From assembly GCA_028693085.1 (NCBI GenBank), contig JAQUWC010000052.1, positions 1-14,865 on the forward strand: a stretch of DNA of 14,865 nucleotides. Reading direction: 5' to 3'. How positions within the stretch are numbered: position 1 is the first letter of the stretch; each line of letters opens with the position of its first letter. Origin of the DNA: UBA5266 sp002411545. Its GTDB lineage: Bacteria; Bacteroidota; Bacteroidia; Bacteroidales; WCHB1-69. The notes under the pieces were generated by a model. That model ran no database searches. It had not been told where the DNA came from and saw only the letters and a program-made list of their open reading frames with translations. Positions 6,809-13,865 of this stretch are shown here, piece after piece. The translations under genes and the position numbers were made by a program.

Positions 6809-7933
6809 TTACCATTCATCCAATATGGATAAAATAGTTCCGCTTATACCAAAAAAACTTTTATTATAAATATTGCTTAAAACAACAATAATAGTCTGGT
6901 CAAATGGACGATAAACAAGCAGACTGTGGTTGCCGTTCCATAATCCGCCGTGAAAGAACAAGGAATTTCCTTGTTCATCGCAACTGATGCGAAATCCGTA
7001 ACCGTAGTTATTACATCTTGAAAGTTCGGGATTTTTAGGAGTCGATAATAAGTCAAGGCTCTTACGACTGATGATTTTTTCGGAAAATAACGAGAGCGTC
7101 CATTTGTATAAATCGGAGGCGGAACTCTGTATACCTTTATCGCCGACAACACCGGATAAAAAATTACGCGTATACAATCGTTTATTGCTTTTATGCCCCA
7201 GAATAATGTTTTCCGGTTCACCGAATCGATACACGTAGGTTTCGTGTAAATCCAAAGGAATTAATAGCTTGGTTTGGATGAATTGGATGTAAGAAACTTC
7301 TGATACCTTTTCTATGATACTTGCCAAAACCGCATAACCGGTATTGCTGTACTCAAATAATTGACCGGGAGATGAATTGCGTCGAGGGGTATAATGCTGC
7401 ATCATGGCCAGCAGGCTGTCGTTCGTCAGGGGAAACATTTTGTCGTCATGATACTTTTTGGCAAAGCTAAAGTAAGCGGGTAGGCCGGAACGGTGACACA
7501 GTAAATCGTGAATGCTAATATCTTTATAGGGAAAATTCGGCAAATATTCGCTGACTTTTCGGTTGATGTCGAGCTTTCCCTCTTCGTACAAAAGGAGGAT
7601 GGCTACGGCAGTAAAGGTTTTTGTGATAGAGGCTATTTCGAAGGATGTGTGAAGGTTTAAAGATTCTGTATCCGGATAGTAGATATATCCACATACGTTT
7701 TCATATAATATCGTATCGCCGCGCGCTATCAGCAAACTCCCGTTGAAATGTTTTTCTTTGTCTAAATGGAGAAATAATTCATGCAATTGTTGCATTTTAT
7801 AGATTGTATTCAGACTGTCGAAGTAATGATTGCTTGCCTTAAATGTTTCTGATTGACTGTAGGTAGGAGCTACAGCAAAGAATAAAGAAAAAAGCAGACA
7901 GATAGATATAAATCTATGTTTACAAACAAGCAT
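6809..7933 (-). CDS. Exported beta-lactamase-fold serine hydrolase (class C/PBP4*-like)
   Basis: A 374-residue exported member of the beta-lactamase/transpeptidase-like family PF00144. From the ATG at 7933 the N-terminus is MLVCKHRF followed by a hydrophobic core and TYSQ, a good signal peptide. The catalytic motifs are intact: SITK (102-105, nucleophile S102 and K105), YSN (195-197, Y195) and HGG (328-330), plus the family block DKGIQSSASDLYKW (266-279). Such proteins include class C beta-lactamases, D-peptidases and esterases. The neighbouring dacB hints at peptidoglycan peptides, but antibiotic resistance should not be assumed. A longer frame could start at a TTG at 7972. However, that TTG is part of the TATTTTTG promoter element, so it would lie upstream of the transcription start. 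The ATG at 7933 is therefore preferred. Confidence 0.88.
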   Translation of the reverse strand: MLVCKHRFISICLLFSLFFAVAPTYSQSETFKASNHYFDSLNTIYKMQQLHELFLHLDKEKHFNGSLLIARGDTILYENVCGYIYYPDTESLNLHTSFEIASITKTFTAVAILLLYEEGKLDINRKVSEYLPNFPYKDISIHDLLCHRSGLPAYFSFAKKYHDDKMFPLTNDSLLAMMQHYTPRRNSSPGQLFEYSNTGYAVLASIIEKVSEVSYIQFIQTKLLIPLDLHETYVYRFGEPENIILGHKSNKRLYTRNFLSGVVGDKGIQSSASDLYKWTLSLFSEKIISRKSLDLLSTPKNPELSRCNNYGYGFRISCDEQGNSLFFHGGLWNGNHSLLVYRPFDQTIIVVLSNIYNKSFFGISGTILSILDEW

Positions 7934-7969
7934 GCCTATATTCAATGTTTTATAATAAAAATTTTTATG

Positions 7970-7977
7970 CAAAAATA
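7970..7977 (-). promoter_or_regulatory. Candidate -7 promoter element of the serine hydrolase gene
   Basis: The minus strand reads TATTTTTG (TAnnTTTG), about 37 bases upstream of the ATG at 7933. Transcription would start near 7963, with a leader of about 30 bases. The last three bases are the TTG that an automatic caller could take as a start codon. No clear -33 box is present. Confidence 0.45.
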
Positions 7978-8076
7978 ATCAAAACTTTCGTAGGAAAAAA
8001 CACCTAAACAGGAATTAAATGAAGTGTAGTTTGTTTGAATGCCGAATGGTTTTGTCTGTGATCGTGGGACGATAAA

Positions 8077-9510
8077 TTATTCTATGAGCGAAAGCATTAA
8101 ATGTTCAATTTTAGTTTTCACCAGCGATGATTCACACGTAAAATGATTGACTATGATGGTAAAACAATAGCTGTTTCCGTTGGAATGCAGCACATAGCCT
8201 GCATATGCTCTTACTCCGCTCATGCTTCCGCTTTTGGCATACAGATGGCTGTCTTTAGGTTTTTGTTTTAACATATGGCGCAGTGTACCGGAGGCTCCGG
8301 CTTCGGATAAGGTTTCAATGAATGGAGGATAATAATTTTTTGTGGCGACATAAGAAAGCAAATCACACAAAGCGAGGGGTGAGATGAAATTTATGGTAGA
8401 TAAACCGCTGCCATCGGCTATGTTTATGTTTTCAATGGTTAGGCCTATGCTTTTTAATTTGGCCTTTATAGTGGCGATTCCGTTGGCATAGAAGCCTTTG
8501 CCTAAACATTTAAGGACGGCTTCGGCATATACATTGTTGCTGTTTTTGTTGATTTGATGCAGGAGGCTTAATAACGGGGGCGATGCATGCATATACAAGG
8601 TGTCGCTTTGTATGGTAAGTGTATCCATCTGAATGTTATAGATAGTATCTCCTATGAGTATTCCTTCTTTTTGCAAGTAGTTTTTAAAACTCCAGGCACA
8701 GACGTATTCCGGCAGGGGTAAGGCTGCTTTGACCGTCATGTTTTTTTTGTCCAAGGCCATGCCTCCGCGTATCTGACGGAATGCCGTATAGGCATCGCCG
8801 TAGACGCTGATATACGATTCGCTGCCTTTTCGAATGCTTATGGATTGATTGTCGATTACATAATGAGGAGGTAGGGGAGGGTAGATGCTTAGGATACTGT
8901 TTTTTTTACCTACGCTATCGGCCGCTTGCAGGGTGATGACAAACATATTTTCGTGCCAGGATAAACCTTTGATGCCGGCACCGTAATAATTGCCGATATC
9001 GCCCCACATCCAGCTGTCGTGTTGAGGGTAGGGGTCAAAAATACAGGCATCTATATATATATTTCCGTTGATGCGTTCAATGCCTTTTGCTTGGATGGCT
9101 TGTACCCATCTGTTTAATATTGTATCGGGGTGGGTTTGAGCAAAGCGCACACTCCCTAAGCTCGGATCACCGCCTCCTTTGATATATAGATTGCCGTTAA
9201 GTACATGGTTTTCTATCGTTCCCGTACTCAATAAATAGGTCTTGAAGGTGTAGTTCATTCCCAAGTTTTCGATCGCAGTTATGCTTAGAGGTATTTTTTG
9301 CAAAGAAGCCGGTACAAAGTTCTTTTTGGCATTGTAATCAACGATGAGCTGATTGTTGCGAAGGTCTTTAACGCAAATGCCTATCCATGCAGCATTCAGG
9401 TCGGTATCCTTAACAAATGCTTCGACGGCTGCGTTTATTTTTTCGGAAAAGCTTTGGGCATAACTGCTCAGCAAGACAAATGCAAGGATAAAACAGATTG
9501 CTTTTTTCAT
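8077..9510 (-). CDS. dacB: D-alanyl-D-alanine carboxypeptidase/endopeptidase, PBP4 type (S13)
   Basis: A 477-residue periplasmic penicillin-binding protein of peptidase family S13, which trims terminal D-alanine from peptidoglycan stem peptides and cuts cross-links. The signal peptide is residues 1-19 (MKKAICFILAFVLLSSYA). All three active-site motifs are present: SLQK (S69 nucleophile, K72), SNN (324-326) and KSG (426-428). The family's long insertion separates the first from the second motif and contains GNLYIKGGGDPSLGS (106-120). DGSGLS (366-371) is the usual block before the third motif. Length is typical. The gene begins 7 bp after thiL and is almost certainly transcribed with it, since no promoter element fits in the gap. 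A 99-bp region with the next gene's promoter follows it. Confidence 0.95.
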   Translation of the reverse strand: MKKAICFILAFVLLSSYAQSFSEKINAAVEAFVKDTDLNAAWIGICVKDLRNNQLIVDYNAKKNFVPASLQKIPLSITAIENLGMNYTFKTYLLSTGTIENHVLNGNLYIKGGGDPSLGSVRFAQTHPDTILNRWVQAIQAKGIERINGNIYIDACIFDPYPQHDSWMWGDIGNYYGAGIKGLSWHENMFVITLQAADSVGKKNSILSIYPPLPPHYVIDNQSISIRKGSESYISVYGDAYTAFRQIRGGMALDKKNMTVKAALPLPEYVCAWSFKNYLQKEGILIGDTIYNIQMDTLTIQSDTLYMHASPPLLSLLHQINKNSNNVYAEAVLKCLGKGFYANGIATIKAKLKSIGLTIENINIADGSGLSTINFISPLALCDLLSYVATKNYYPPFIETLSEAGASGTLRHMLKQKPKDSHLYAKSGSMSGVRAYAGYVLHSNGNSYCFTIIVNHFTCESSLVKTKIEHLMLSLIE

Positions 9511-9517
9511 CGGTTGC

Positions 9518-10564
9518 TTAGGGTCTTTTTATATAAGCATCCCATCCTTGCGCTTTGAGAGGAATGCTTTTTTTATCATTGGTAATCAAATAGCAGCCTT
9601 CTTTCTCGTCGTTCATATGTCCGATAACGCTAATGTCTTTGATTGTTTTGATTTTTTCATAATCGCTTTGCTTGACGGTAAACAGCAATTCATAATCTTC
9701 GCCGCCGTTAAGTGCAATGGTTGTGGGTATCAAGGAGAAATCCATAGCCGTGTCGTTGGTTTGTATATCGATAGGAATTTTATCTTCGTAGAGGGTACAT
9801 CCCTTATGGGATTGTTTGCAGATATGTAATATTTCGGAGGCCAATCCGTCGGAAATATCAATCATGGAGGTAGGCAATATATTGTTTTCTTCGAATAGAT
9901 CGACAATGTCGAAGCGAGGGCTGGGTTTTAATTGACGTTGCAAAATATAATCAAATCCTTCCAAGTCGGGTTGGGCTTTGGGGTCTTTCAGGAACACTTC
10001 TTTTTCTCTTTCCAAAACCATCAATCCCATATAGGCACCGCCTAAGTCGCCCGAAACACAAATCAAATCGTTGGTTTGTGCGGTACTACGGCGTACTATT
10101 TTCTCGGCTTTGGCATAGCCTAGTACCGTTATGCTGATACAGAGTCCGCTCAAACTTGAGGTGGTGTCGCCACCCACTAAATCGACGCCGTAATGTTCGC
10201 AACAGAGATACATGCCGGCATAGATTTCTTCAAGGGCTTCAACGGTATAGCGACTCGATGCGGCAATACCTACCAAAATTTGTTCGGGTTTGGCGTTCAT
10301 GGCCGCAATATCCGAAAGATTAACAGCAATGGCTTTATACCCTAAATGTTTTAATGGATAATATCTTATGTCGAAATGCACCCCTTCTATCAAAAGGTCT
10401 TTCGATACGAGTTGTTGACGATCGCCGGCTTGGATAATGGCAGCATCGTCGCCTACTCCTAAAATAGTCGATGGATTTTTGAGTTGAATGTTTTTGGTAA
10501 GCAAGTCAATCAAACCGAATTCTCCGTATTCAGATAGTGGAGTTTTAGTCGCATTCTCAATCAT
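9518..10564 (-). CDS. thiL: Thiamine-monophosphate kinase
   Basis: ThiL phosphorylates thiamine monophosphate to thiamine pyrophosphate with ATP, the last step of cofactor synthesis, in the cytosol. The 348-residue protein shows family features in order: SEYGEFGLI (11-19), GVGDDAA (36-42), SKDLLIEGVHFD (54-65), NLSDIAAM (82-89), DLVGGDTTSS (128-137), SGDLGGA (171-177), MIDISDGLA (234-242) and NGGEDYELLF (286-295). The aspartates that bind Mg-ATP are intact. The ATG at 10564 is preferred over an in-frame TTG at 10570, which would add only two residues and leave a leader of about ten bases. No TPP riboswitch (THI box) fits, since only about 16 bases of leader are predicted. Pairing with dacB in one operon is metabolically unrelated. 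Confidence 0.96.
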   Translation of the reverse strand: MIENATKTPLSEYGEFGLIDLLTKNIQLKNPSTILGVGDDAAIIQAGDRQQLVSKDLLIEGVHFDIRYYPLKHLGYKAIAVNLSDIAAMNAKPEQILVGIAASSRYTVEALEEIYAGMYLCCEHYGVDLVGGDTTSSLSGLCISITVLGYAKAEKIVRRSTAQTNDLICVSGDLGGAYMGLMVLEREKEVFLKDPKAQPDLEGFDYILQRQLKPSPRFDIVDLFEENNILPTSMIDISDGLASEILHICKQSHKGCTLYEDKIPIDIQTNDTAMDFSLIPTTIALNGGEDYELLFTVKQSDYEKIKTIKDISVIGHMNDEKEGCYLITNDKKSIPLKAQGWDAYIKRP

Positions 10565-10586
10565 AAACAATATTTTTTATTTACTG

Positions 10587-10619
10587 CAAAGGTAGTGTTT
10601 TTTTTAAAATACAGGCAAA
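10587..10619 (-). promoter_or_regulatory. thiL-dacB promoter (-33 TTTG and -7 TACCTTTG)
   Basis: The minus strand carries TTTG at 10616-10619 and TACCTTTG at 10587-10594, separated by 21 bases, as in the Bacteroidota primary-sigma promoter consensus. Transcription would start near 10580, some 16 bases before the thiL ATG. This is the best-formed promoter in the window, being the only one with both boxes at the right spacing. Confidence 0.65.
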
Positions 10620-10632
10620 GACCCTGTTTTTT
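10606..10632. promoter_or_regulatory. Interrupted palindrome over the thiL -33 box, possible operator
   Basis: AAAAtACAGG (10606-10615) pairs with CCTGTtTTTT (10623-10632) across a 7-base centre, nine of ten positions complementary. The centre includes the thiL -33 TTTG. Its position between the divergent thiL and sufD genes fits a repressor or activator site. On the plus strand it also resembles a hairpin plus T-run, but no plus-strand gene ends here, so a terminator role is less likely. Confidence 0.4.
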
Positions 10633-10676
10633 TCTTGAATTTAATTTTTTTATAAAACTGTAAAATCAAATTTGTG

Positions 10677-10684
10677 TACCTTTG
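10677..10684 (+). promoter_or_regulatory. Candidate -7 promoter element of sufD
   Basis: TACCTTTG followed by CA is an exact Bacteroidota -7 element on the plus strand. Transcription would begin near 10691, 27 bases before the sufD ATG at 10718. No TTTG is seen at the ideal upstream distance; the region is very AT-rich. Confidence 0.55.
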
Positions 10685-10717
10685 CACTTACAAAACGGTT
10701 TTTATACTTAAATATGT

Positions 10718-12112
10718 ATGACACAATTAGAAGACATTAATCGATTTTTTTCCGATTTCTTGACAAGCTATACGATAAGTAACGGCTCTAATCCCTATTT
10801 CAAAGCGCTTCGTAAAGAAGCGGTAGAGCAATTTTATCGACAAGGGGTTCCCGAAAGAGATAACGAAATGTGGCGGGAAATGAAATGGGATTTTATCGTC
10901 CAAAATAAAAAATACAGTATACAGACAGAGCCTAATGAATATCAGCCGGTTGAAAACTATTTTCAATGTGCCACCGAAGATATCCATGCCGATATGTTTA
11001 CCTTTTTAAATGGTTGGTATGTGCATAAACAGGCACCCTTAACCCTATTTCCCAATGGCATCCTCGTGGGTAGCTTGCGCGAAGCCATTCTGCAATATCC
11101 CGAACTTGTAGCCACCTATCTCGCTAAAAACAAAGAAATCAGCAACGGACTGATCGATACGAATCAAGCCTTATGGCAAGATGGATTCTTTGCCTATATC
11201 CCCGATCATATCCATGTGAAAAGACCGATTCAAATTGTGTATATTGTCAACTCCGATCAACATTTATTTATTCAACCCCGCAACCTGATTTGTTTGGGCG
11301 AGAATGCTTCCGTTCAAATTGTGCATTGCGACGATTCCCTGGAATGCAAGGAAACCCTGATCAATACTGTTACCGAGATCTATGTGGGGAAGGATTCCCA
11401 TTGCGATTATTATAAATTGGAAAATAAAGACAATCAGTCTACCTTGATCAATCATTTGTTGATTCAACAACAAGGGGCCAGCAAAGTCAATACCAATACG
11501 ACCGTATTTAACGGGGGAATGGTTCACAATACCATCGCCGTAAGTTTGAACGAACCCAAAGCGGAGGTCAATACCAATGGATTGTATTTGGTCGATAAGA
11601 ATCAAGATATAAGTAATTGTTTGTTTATCAAACATCATGCTCCTGATTGTAAAAGCAATCAATTGTATAAGGGTATATTGGATGACAAAGCCAAAGCAAA
11701 GTTTATCGGACATGTATTGGTGGAAAAGGATGCCCAAAAGACCGAAGCCCATCAAACGAATCGCAACATCCTCCTAACCGACGAAGCCGATGTGTTGTCG
11801 AAACCCTTTCTTGAAATTTATGCCGATGATGTGAAATGCAGCCATGGTTCTACGGTCGGACAATTGGATGAGGAAGCCATGTTTTATTTGCGTTCCCGCG
11901 GAATCTGTACTACCAATGCGCGCATACTGTTGATGCATGCTTTTGCCGGTGAAGTGGTAGATAAAATAAATATCGAAGCCTTGAGCGAACGAACCGAACG
12001 ATTGGTGAGAAAACGTCTGACCGGCGAAATCATTTCTTGTAAAAATTGCATGCAAGCATGCGACAAGAAAAACATCAGTTTTGAAATAGAACTTCCCGAT
12101 TTACAAGCCTAA
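10718..12112 (+). CDS. sufD: Fe-S cluster assembly scaffold subunit SufD
   Basis: SufD pairs with SufB and the ATPase SufC to form the cytosolic SufBC2D scaffold that builds iron-sulfur clusters. The 464-residue product has the SufB/SufD beta-helix core (about 150-390) and the diagnostic C-terminal block around CSHGSTVGQLDEEAMFYLRS, followed by GICTTNARILLMHAFAGEVVDKI, which includes the conserved SHG histidine and the four-helix end. The N-terminus (FKALRKEAVEQFYRQGVPERDNEMWREMKWD, in two stretches) matches the SufD helical domain. Length is normal. The tail carries a CxxCxxxC cluster (C441, C444, C448). sufB, sufC and sufS are not adjacent: thiL diverges upstream and rbfA follows. A -7 promoter element lies 34-41 bases upstream. 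Confidence 0.93.
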   Translation: MTQLEDINRFFSDFLTSYTISNGSNPYFKALRKEAVEQFYRQGVPERDNEMWREMKWDFIVQNKKYSIQTEPNEYQPVENYFQCATEDIHADMFTFLNGWYVHKQAPLTLFPNGILVGSLREAILQYPELVATYLAKNKEISNGLIDTNQALWQDGFFAYIPDHIHVKRPIQIVYIVNSDQHLFIQPRNLICLGENASVQIVHCDDSLECKETLINTVTEIYVGKDSHCDYYKLENKDNQSTLINHLLIQQQGASKVNTNTTVFNGGMVHNTIAVSLNEPKAEVNTNGLYLVDKNQDISNCLFIKHHAPDCKSNQLYKGILDDKAKAKFIGHVLVEKDAQKTEAHQTNRNILLTDEADVLSKPFLEIYADDVKCSHGSTVGQLDEEAMFYLRSRGICTTNARILLMHAFAGEVVDKINIEALSERTERLVRKRLTGEIISCKNCMQACDKKNISFEIELPDLQA

Positions 12113-12135
12113 ATAAAAATCATAGAAAGAGTTTC

Positions 12136-12188
12136 CTATGCCCCGAGCTTGTTCATGGCAGGCACGTTTAGCAAACGACATAGCATAA
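12136..12188 (+). other. GC-rich intergenic block upstream of rbfA, possible leader RNA or tiny ORF
   Basis: Within the otherwise AT-rich 127-bp sufD-rbfA gap, these bases are about half G+C. They contain CTATG (12136-12140) facing CATAG (12179-12183), a CGTTT-AGC-AAACG hairpin (12165-12177), and a 16-codon ORF starting ATG at 12138 (MPRACSWQARLANDIA, stop at 12186). No promoter element of the TAnnTTTG type is seen. It could be a structured leader of rbfA, a remnant of a repeat, or chance. Confidence 0.3.
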
Positions 12189-12239
12189 AAAGAAAAAATC
12201 TGCGTTAATGTTTTAGAAATACTAAAAATACCCGCTCTC

Positions 12240-12578
12240 ATGGAAACAAAACGACAACTGAAAGTAGCCCGACTCTTGCAAAAAGAAATTGCCGAAATAT
12301 TTCAAACCGAACCTCATTTAATCGATAAACAAGGTTTAATTACCGTTACGGAGGTGAAAGTGAGCAAAGATTTAGCTATTGCCCGCATTTACCTCAGTAT
12401 ATTTGCGACCAATGACAAGCAAGAGGTTTTAGACAGAATAGAAGAAAAAAACAAAGAAATCCGTTATAAACTCGGACAACGCATTAAACATCAATTGCGT
12501 ATTGTACCTGAAATAAGCTTTATCTTGGATGATACATTGGATTATATTGAAAACATTGAGCATTTATTAAAACAGTGA
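12240..12578 (+). CDS. rbfA: 30S ribosome-binding factor A
   Basis: RbfA is a small KH-fold factor that binds the immature 30S subunit near helix 1 of 16S rRNA and helps its late maturation, especially in the cold. The 112-residue product has the family pattern: basic N-terminal helix KRQLKVARLLQKEIAEIF (4-21), VTEVKVSKDLAIARIYLSIF (36-55), and the C-terminal RIKHQLRIVPEISFILDDTLDY with IEHLL (about 81-110). Length is normal. Its TGA overlaps the GTG start of the permease (GTGA), so the two are translationally coupled. No promoter element was recognised in the 127-bp upstream gap, so it is probably read from sufD or through the structured GC-rich block. Confidence 0.95.
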   Translation: METKRQLKVARLLQKEIAEIFQTEPHLIDKQGLITVTEVKVSKDLAIARIYLSIFATNDKQEVLDRIEEKNKEIRYKLGQRIKHQLRIVPEISFILDDTLDYIENIEHLLKQ

Positions 12579-13810
12579 AAGCCGCTTTTTTTATCGCATT
12601 TCGCTATCTTTTTGCCAAGAAATCGCATAGCATTATCCATGTAATTTCGCTGATTTCTTTGTTAAGTGTCGTGGTATGTACAGGGGCTTTATTTATTATC
12701 CTATCCATCTTCAATGGTTTGCAAAATTATGTATCGCATAATTTCAATACCTTTCATGCCGATATAGAAATCACACCCAAAAAAGGCAAAACTTTTGTGC
12801 TCAGCGATAAAGTGCTGCAAAACATCCACGACATTGAAGGAGTGGATTATGTGTCGGAAGTATTGACGGATGTGGCTGTTTTCGCTTACAAAGACAGACA
12901 GTTTATCGGTAAGATAAAAGGGGTAGCTCCCGATTATTACCGCTTGAAACGACTCGACACCATGGTGTATGCCGGTAGCTTTTTATTGGCATCGGGTCCT
13001 ATGCATGCCGCCATTTTGGGATCGGGGGTCGCCTCTCGCCTCAATTGTGCCGTGTCGTCTATGTTTAATAATTCATTGAGTGTTTATTACCCCAATAGGC
13101 ATAAGAAAACAAATCTGGCTAATCCGACACAAAACATTAATATTCGTCGCATTACTCCTTATGGTTTTTTTGTCTCGGGAACGGAATACGATGCTTCCTA
13201 TGTGTTTGTTCCTATTGCTTTTGCCCGCGATTTGATGCAGTATACCAATCAAATAACGTCCCTGGAAATCGCTGTTGATCCCAAGGCTTCCGTAAAAGCA
13301 AGCATCGGAAAAATAAAAGAGGTGCTTGGACCCGACTTTTACGTCAAGGATGCCTATCAACAGGAGGAAGACTTATACAAAGTGATGCAAGCTGAAAAAA
13401 CAGCCATTTATCTCATCCTTACCTTTATCCTGTTAGTAGCATCGTTCAATATCATCGGAATGATCGCTATTCTGGTACTCGACAAGCAAAAAGACATCAA
13501 TGTATTGTATAGCTTAGGAGCCCCTAATGCTTTTGTGAAAAGAGTATTTATGCTTGAAGGAATGATGATTACTTTCACGGGAGCGATAATCGGATTGATG
13601 ATCGGAGGAATATTCTGCTGGTTGCAAACGACCTTTCACCTCATACATTTCGGCGACGGAAGCTATATGCTCAATTATTATCCCGTAAAGATTTATGTGA
13701 GAGATATTGTTTTTATATTATTGACCGTAATGATTATTAGCTTCCCGGCAACTTATATCCCCGTTGTTAAAATCTCCGAAAGGATATTTAAACATTCAAG
13801 CTTGCGATGA
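12575..13810 (+). CDS. FtsX/LolE-family ABC transporter permease
   Basis: A 411-residue inner-membrane protein with the MacB/LolE layout: one span near the N-terminus (about 22-46), a large periplasmic domain (about 50-270), then three spans (277-301, 325-350, 376-398) forming the FtsX domain. The cytoplasmic coupling loop DKQKDINVLYSLGAPNAFVKR (303-323, given here as DKQKDIN plus LGAPNAF) and the GAIIGLMIGG segment are typical of LolC/LolE, which extract lipoproteins from the inner membrane for transfer to LolA. The ATPase partner (LolD-like) is not in the window. The start is a GTG at 12575 overlapping rbfA's stop; no ATG gives a complete first span. Tandem stops TGA TAA end the gene. Export of another substrate cannot be excluded. 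Confidence 0.88.
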   Translation: MKAAFFIAFRYLFAKKSHSIIHVISLISLLSVVVCTGALFIILSIFNGLQNYVSHNFNTFHADIEITPKKGKTFVLSDKVLQNIHDIEGVDYVSEVLTDVAVFAYKDRQFIGKIKGVAPDYYRLKRLDTMVYAGSFLLASGPMHAAILGSGVASRLNCAVSSMFNNSLSVYYPNRHKKTNLANPTQNINIRRITPYGFFVSGTEYDASYVFVPIAFARDLMQYTNQITSLEIAVDPKASVKASIGKIKEVLGPDFYVKDAYQQEEDLYKVMQAEKTAIYLILTFILLVASFNIIGMIAILVLDKQKDINVLYSLGAPNAFVKRVFMLEGMMITFTGAIIGLMIGGIFCWLQTTFHLIHFGDGSYMLNYYPVKIYVRDIVFILLTVMIISFPATYIPVVKISERIFKHSSLR

Positions 13811-13812
13811 TA

Positions 13813-13844
13813 AATGGAAAATCCTTGGCGAAAACAAATCCATT
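13813..13844. terminator. Weak inverted repeat between convergent genes
   Basis: AATGGA (13813-13818) and TCCATT (13839-13844) could pair around a 20-base loop in the 55-bp gap between the permease stop and the convergent DUF1566-like gene. The stem is short and the downstream T/A runs are modest, so it is only a tentative shared termination site. Confidence 0.2.
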
Positions 13845-13865
13845 AAAATACATAAAATTCCGTGT

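Noticed and set aside
6809..7933. Calling the serine hydrolase an antibiotic-resistance beta-lactamase
   Set aside because: The motifs define the whole PF00144 fold, which is mostly peptidases and esterases; nothing in the context points to drug resistance.
8061..8073. ATCGT-GGG-ACGAT hairpin just downstream of dacB
   Set aside because: Five-base stem without a following T-run on the minus strand; too weak to call a terminator.
10565..10570. TTG start for thiL two codons upstream of the ATG
   Set aside because: It adds only two residues, uses a rarer start and would leave about ten bases of leader after the predicted transcription start.
10565..10717. TPP riboswitch upstream of thiL
   Set aside because: The predicted leader is about 16 bases and none of the conserved THI-box sequence (such as CUGAGA) is present.
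11264..11755. 163-codon minus-strand frame inside sufD
   Set aside because: Antisense shadow of a well-supported SufD core; no motif and no promoter element.
12138..12188. Calling the 16-codon ORF before rbfA a gene
   Set aside because: Too short to support without conservation or expression data; kept only as part of an unexplained GC-rich block.
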